Positions 13,703 to 17,249 of a stretch of 17,249 bases of DNA are shown here, piece after piece. This DNA comes from Sphingomonas sp. GTDB taxonomy: Bacteria > Pseudomonadota > Alphaproteobacteria > Sphingomonadales > Sphingomonadaceae. Location of the stretch: positions 1-17,249 of the forward strand of contig JAICVC010000030.1 of NCBI GenBank assembly GCA_025935515.1, given 5' to 3'. The position numbers and the translations under genes were made by a program. The number at the start of each line of letters is the position of its first letter. Position 1 is the stretch's first letter. The notes under the pieces are model-generated. The model had not been told where the DNA came from and made no database searches. It was given only the letters and a program-made list of their open reading frames with translations.

Positions 13703-14697
13703 TCGTCCTCGTCCTCGTAGCCGACGAGGTTCAGCTCGCAGGCCTTGATCTGGTGGGTCATGCACCAGTGCTTCAACGCCTCCTCGCGGCCGTGGGTGAT
13801 CCACACCTCGCACGGTTCCAGCTCGCGGATGGTCATCGTCAGCTCGTCCCAGTCGGCATGGTCGGAGATGATCAGCGGCAGCTCGACATTGCGCTGCCGC
13901 GCGCGCTGGCGAATGCGCATCCAGCCCGAGGCCATCGCGGTCACCGGGTCGGGCAGGCGCCGCGACCAGCGGTCGTTGAGCGCCGAGGGCGGGGCGATGA
14001 CGACATGGCCGGCCATCTCCTGCTTGGTCGCCGAGGCGGCATGGCGAAGCTCGCCGAGATCGACGCCGAAGCCTTGATAGAGCTGGTTCAGCCGCTCGAT
14101 CGCGCCGTGGAAGTAGATCGCCTCGTGGTGGCCGCGCGCGCGAAGCTCCGCGATGATCCGTTGCGCCTTGCCAAGCGCGTAGGCGCCGACCAGCACGCAG
14201 CGGCTCGGCTCGGCATGCAGCCGGTGGAGCAGCCGGTCGATCTCGCTGCCGGTCTCCGGGTGGCGGAACACGGGTAGCCCGAACGTCGCCTCGGTGACGA
14301 AGATGTCGCACGGCACCGGCACGAAACAGGCGCAGGTCGGGTCCGGACGGCGCTTGTAATCACCCGACACGACCACCCGCTCGCCCTTGTGCTCCATCAC
14401 GATCTGGGCAGAGCCCAACACGTGGCCGGCGGGCGCGAAGCGGACCTCGACCTCGCCGACGCGGAGGCTCTGGTCATAACCGATCGGCTGCCCGTTCTGG
14501 GGTCCGCACCGCACCTCCATGATCGCTAGCGTCTCGGGCGTCGCAAGCACCGCGCCATGGCCGCCGCGCGCGTGGTCGCTGTGGCCGTGGGTCACCCACG
14601 CCCTCGGCTTGGGCTGCGAGGGATCGATCCACGCATCGGCCGGGCGCACGTAGATGCCCTCCGGGTGGGACTCGATCCAGGAACCCAAGCGCGCCAT
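13699..14697 (-). CDS. Ligase-associated DNA damage response exonuclease (MBL fold)
   Basis: A protein of 332 residues matching the putative exonuclease family found with ATP-dependent DNA ligases (TIGR04122 type). It is a metallo-beta-lactamase fold nuclease related to the beta-CASP group. Seen: the metal motif VTHGHSDHARGG (His37, His39, Asp41, His42), the next ligand region APAGHVLGSAQI, VVVSGDYKRRPDP, the central VLVGAYALGKAQR, and the C-terminal SDHADWDEL and VWITHGREEA motifs. It is predicted to process DNA ends for repair with the ligase and DEXH helicase. The helicase is nearby but divergent, and no ligase gene is in the window. The ATG has no Shine-Dalgarno site; TATATA ends seven bases upstream, which would fit a leaderless mRNA. 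The C-terminus is acidic (YEDEDD). Confidence 0.93.
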   Translation of the reverse strand: MARLGSWIESHPEGIYVRPADAWIDPSQPKPRAWVTHGHSDHARGGHGAVLATPETLAIMEVRCGPQNGQPIGYDQSLRVGEVEVRFAPAGHVLGSAQIVMEHKGERVVVSGDYKRRPDPTCACFVPVPCDIFVTEATFGLPVFRHPETGSEIDRLLHRLHAEPSRCVLVGAYALGKAQRIIAELRARGHHEAIYFHGAIERLNQLYQGFGVDLGELRHAASATKQEMAGHVVIAPPSALNDRWSRRLPDPVTAMASGWMRIRQRARQRNVELPLIISDHADWDELTMTIRELEPCEVWITHGREEALKHWCMTHQIKACELNLVGYEDEDD

Positions 14698-14746
14698 TGC
14701 GAGCTATATAGGCGAACAGGCCGGAGGTTCCGGAACGGGAGGAAAC
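14698..14746. promoter_or_regulatory. Compact divergent promoter with 10-bp palindrome
   Basis: Only 49 bases separate the exonuclease and small-protein start codons. They contain TATATA (14705-14710), rare in this GC-rich DNA and possibly the exonuclease -10, a perfect palindrome GTTCCGGAAC (14727-14736), and the ribosome site GGAGG (14738-14742). The palindrome could be a regulator site. Spacing does not fit the alphaproteobacterial LexA box. Confidence 0.45.
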
Positions 14747-14926
14747 ATGGACGAATCGCTTTGGTGGCTGATCGACATCGTCGGGCCGGCCATCCTGCTC
14801 ATTATCCTCATTTGGCTGGTGATGCGGAGGCGCTCGACCGGCAAGACCGGCCGCACCGAACAGGCGACACGCGACCTCTATCGCGAAGAGGAAGAGCGCC
14901 GCCGCGACGGGACCGACGACCTCTGA
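14747..14926 (+). CDS. Single-pass small membrane protein
   Basis: A protein of 59 residues with an N-terminal hydrophobic helix (WWLIDIVGPAILLIILIWLV, about 6-25), a basic stop-transfer segment MRRRSTGKTGR, then a strongly charged cytoplasmic tail (REEEERRRDGTDDL). ATG 14747 has GGAGG four bases upstream, an excellent site. Its TGA overlaps the likely CTG start of the DEXH helicase, so translation of the helicase may depend on it. I do not recognise the family. The coupling suggests a role tied to the helicase, such as membrane tethering, but this is a guess. Confidence 0.75.
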   Translation: MDESLWWLIDIVGPAILLIILIWLVMRRRSTGKTGRTEQATRDLYREEEERRRDGTDDL

Positions 14927-17249
14927 GCGACCTCCCGCCAGTCGTCCAGCGCTGGTTCGATTCAAAAGGCTGGACTCCGCGCCGGCACCAGCTCGAGATG
15001 CTGGAGCTGGCGCGTGCCGGACGCAGCGCCTTGCTGGTCGCGGCGACCGGAGCGGGTAAGACCCTGGCCGGCTTCCTGCCGACCATCTGCGAGCTGGCCG
15101 AACAGCCGACCGAGGGGCTGCACACGCTCTATGTCTCGCCGCTGAAGGCGCTCGCGGTCGACGTCCAGCGCAACCTGATCGGCCCGATCGAGGAGATGGG
15201 GCTGCCGATCCGGGTCGAGACGCGCACCGGCGACACCCCGTCCGACCGCAAGGCGCGGCAGCGGGTGAAGCCGCCGCAGGTGCTGCTGACGACGCCTGAG
15301 TCGCTCAGCCTGCTGCTCAGCTATCCAGATTCGGCGACGATGTTCGAAGGGCTGAAGGCGATCGTCGTCGATGAGCTGCACGGCTTCGCCAAGGAGAAGC
15401 GCGGTGACCTCCTGTCGCTGTCGATGTCGCGGCTGCTGAAGCTGGCGCCAGGGCTTCGGCGCGTCGGCCTGTCGGCGACGATCAGTGACCCCGACGCCTA
15501 CCGGTCCTGGCTGGCTCCGGACGCCGACATGGAGCTCGTCGATCTCGTCCTCGGCGATCCAGGCGCAGAGCCCGACCTTTCGATCCTGATCCCCGAGAAC
15601 AAGATCCCGTGGGGCGGGCATTCCGGACGCCACGCCGCGCGCGAGGTGATGGAGCTGATCGAGCAGCACAAGACGACGCTCGTCTTCTGCAACACGCGCA
15701 GCCTCGCCGAGCTGATCTTCCAGGACCTGTGGGCGGTGAACGATGCCGCGCTGCCGATCGGCATCCACCACGGCAGCCTCGCGGTCGAGGCGCGGCGCAA
15801 GGTCGAAGCAGCGATGGCAGCCGGCCGGTTGCGCGGACTGGTCGCCACCGCCAGCCTCGACCTCGGCATCGACTGGGGCGATGTCGACCTGGTCGTCCAG
15901 ATGGGCGCGCCCAAAGGCTCCTCGCGCCTGCTCCAGCGGATCGGCCGCGCCAACCACCGGCTCGACGAGCCGAGCAAAGGCATCATCGTCCCCGGCAACC
16001 GCTTCGAATATCTCGAAGCGCGCGCCGCGCTCGACGCGATCGACGACGGCGAGCTCGACCCGGAGGTGTTCCGGCCCGGAGCGCTCGACGTGCTCGCGCA
16101 GCACATCCTCGCGATGGCCGTCGCCGCGCCCTTTCAGGAGGACGAGCTGCTTGCCGAGGTGCGCTCCGCCCCCCCCTATGCAGGCCTTAAGCAGGAGACA
16201 TTCGAGGAAATCCTCAACTTCATCGCCACCGGCGGTTATGCGCTGAAAGCCTACGACCGCTTCCGGCGGCTGGTGCCGGAGCAAGGCGGAATGTGGCGCA
16301 TCGCCAAGCCCGCCGTTGCCCAGCAGCACCGGCTCAACGCCGGCGTCATCGTCGAGCAGCCGCTGCTCACGGTCCGCTTCCGCAACGGACGCAAGCTCGG
16401 CACGATCGAGGAAGGCTATGCCTCAACGCTGGCGCCGGGCGATCACTTCTATTTCTCCGGCCTCAGCCTCGAGGTCGAGCAGTTCAAGGACACCGACATC
16501 ATCGTCCACGCGTCGGCGAAACGGGCACGGATCGTGACCTACGGCGGCCAGCGCATGTCGATGTCGACCCACCTGGCCAACCGCGTCCGCCACATGCTGT
16601 GCGACCGCAACGACTGGTCGCGCTTTCCCGACGACGTGCGCGACTGGCTCGAGGTGCAATCCGAGCGCTCGGTCCTGCCCGAGCCGCACCAGCTGCTGGT
16701 CGAGACCTTCGCGCACGAGAAGCAGCATTTCATGGTCGCCTACAGCTTCGAAGGCTGGAACGCCCACCAGTCGCTCGGCATGCTGCTGACCAAGCGCATG
16801 GAGAAAGCGGGGCTCAAGCCGCTCGGCTTCGTCGCCAACGATTATGCGCTCGCCTGCTACGGGCTGGAGCCGATCACCGATCCCAAGTCGCTGTTCTCCG
16901 CGGACATCCTGGAGCAGGAGTTCGTCGACTGGGTCGAAAGCTCCTACTTGTTGAAGACCGCGTTCCGCGAAGTGGCGGTGATCGGCGGCTTGGTCGAACG
17001 CCATCATCCCGGCCGGAAGAAGTCGGGACGGCAGGTCAGCTTCTCGACCGACCTGATCTACGACGTGCTTCGCCGCTATGAGCCGCAGCACCTCCTGCTC
17101 CGCGCGGCGTGGGACGACGCGCGTCGGCGGATGACGGAGCTCGGCCGGCTGGTCCGGCTGGTCGACCGCGCGTCGGCGACGATGGTCCATGTCGCGGCGG
17201 ACCGGATTACGCCGATGGCGGTCCCCCTGATGGTCATCGTCGGCCGCGA
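14923..17249 (+). CDS. Ligase-associated DEXH-box DNA helicase (Lhr-like), C-terminus beyond right edge
   Basis: There are 775 open codons before the window ends; the family is about 800-850 residues, so little is missing. It is a superfamily 2 helicase of the Lhr-Core type associated with ATP-dependent DNA ligase and MBL exonuclease (TIGR04121 type); Lhr relatives are ssDNA-dependent ATPases that move 3' to 5'. Seen: the Q-like RRHQLEML, Walker A ATGAGKT (41-47), LYVSPLKALAVD, TTPESL, Walker B DELH (150-153), SAT (184-186), VFCNTRSLAE, the motif V region ATASLDLGID and motif VI QRIGRANHR (338-346), followed by winged-helix and Lhr-type C-terminal domains. No ATG, GTG or TTG lies near the N-terminus. 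CTG 14923 (SDLPPVVQRWF) overlaps the upstream stop in a CTGA junction and gives the expected N-terminus. The next possible ATG would remove part of the Q motif. Confidence 0.93.
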   Translation, partial: MSDLPPVVQRWFDSKGWTPRRHQLEMLELARAGRSALLVAATGAGKTLAGFLPTICELAEQPTEGLHTLYVSPLKALAVDVQRNLIGPIEEMGLPIRVETRTGDTPSDRKARQRVKPPQVLLTTPESLSLLLSYPDSATMFEGLKAIVVDELHGFAKEKRGDLLSLSMSRLLKLAPGLRRVGLSATISDPDAYRSWLAPDADMELVDLVLGDPGAEPDLSILIPENKIPWGGHSGRHAAREVMELIEQHKTTLVFCNTRSLAELIFQDLWAVNDAALPIGIHHGSLAVEARRKVEAAMAAGRLRGLVATASLDLGIDWGDVDLVVQMGAPKGSSRLLQRIGRANHRLDEPSKGIIVPGNRFEYLEARAALDAIDDGELDPEVFRPGALDVLAQHILAMAVAAPFQEDELLAEVRSAPPYAGLKQETFEEILNFIATGGYALKAYDRFRRLVPEQGGMWRIAKPAVAQQHRLNAGVIVEQPLLTVRFRNGRKLGTIEEGYASTLAPGDHFYFSGLSLEVEQFKDTDIIVHASAKRARIVTYGGQRMSMSTHLANRVRHMLCDRNDWSRFPDDVRDWLEVQSERSVLPEPHQLLVETFAHEKQHFMVAYSFEGWNAHQSLGMLLTKRMEKAGLKPLGFVANDYALACYGLEPITDPKSLFSADILEQEFVDWVESSYLLKTAFREVAVIGGLVERHHPGRKKSGRQVSFSTDLIYDVLRRYEPQHLLLRAAWDDARRRMTELGRLVRLVDRASATMVHVAADRITPMAVPLMVIVGR

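Noticed and set aside
14714..14736. LexA (SOS) box in the divergent repair promoter
   Set aside because: GAAC half-sites at 14714 and 14733 are separated by 15 bases, not the 7 required by the alphaproteobacterial GAAC-N7-GAAC motif.
14962..16329. Minus-strand open frame (455 codons) opposite the helicase
   Set aside because: Antisense to all conserved helicase motifs; no independent evidence.

Overview
The window is GC-rich, densely packed DNA and looks like the chromosome of an alphaproteobacterium, most likely a sphingomonad (Sphingomonadaceae or a close relative). Reasons: a perfect GGAAC-N16-CGTT general-stress (EcfG-type) promoter, a Gcw_chp/TorF-type outer-membrane protein, ligase-associated exonuclease and helicase genes, and short hairpin repeats of a type I associate with sphingomonad genomes. 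There is no tRNA, rRNA, CRISPR array, transposase or integrase, and no gene-free stretch exceeds about 250 bases. The species call is inference; I could not search any database. Region 1 (1-3429, minus strand) is a three-gene surface-sugar operon: glycosyltransferase, UDP-galactopyranose mutase (glf) and a GH43 glycosidase that runs off the left edge. It is headed by a near-ideal EcfG promoter, which suggests that galactofuranose-containing surface glycan is remodelled under general stress. Region 2 (3673-7659, plus strand) carries two propionyl-CoA pathway genes, pccB and methylmalonyl-CoA epimerase, separated by about 2 kb of accessory material. That material is a small secreted or anchored protein, a broken 5' copy of osmC, a ribbon-helix-helix-like regulator with its own palindrome, a coiled-coil partner, an intact osmC, and a GIY-YIG nuclease gene bracketed by a perfect 30-bp inverted repeat. 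Two nested small insertions seem to have landed here. Region 3 (7779-12102, minus strand) reads as a signalling operon: a winged-helix regulator fused to a polytopic membrane domain, an ECF sigma factor preceded by a tiny coupled leader ORF, a zinc-finger anti-sigma factor whose periplasmic part resembles a subtilase propeptide, a secreted S8 protease, and a Gcw_chp/TorF-like porin. Most junctions overlap by a few bases. The likely logic is that the protease and the propeptide-like domain of the anti-sigma factor interact across the membrane to control sigma release. This is the best candidate in the window for an undescribed system. Region 4 (12181-13702, plus strand) has a six-helix membrane protein and a PAS-GAF sensor with no output domain. 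Region 5 (13699-17249) has the ligase-associated MBL-fold exonuclease (minus strand), then a divergently transcribed single-pass membrane protein overlapping the ligase-associated DEXH helicase, which runs off the right edge. The ATP-dependent ligase usually associated with them is not in the window.
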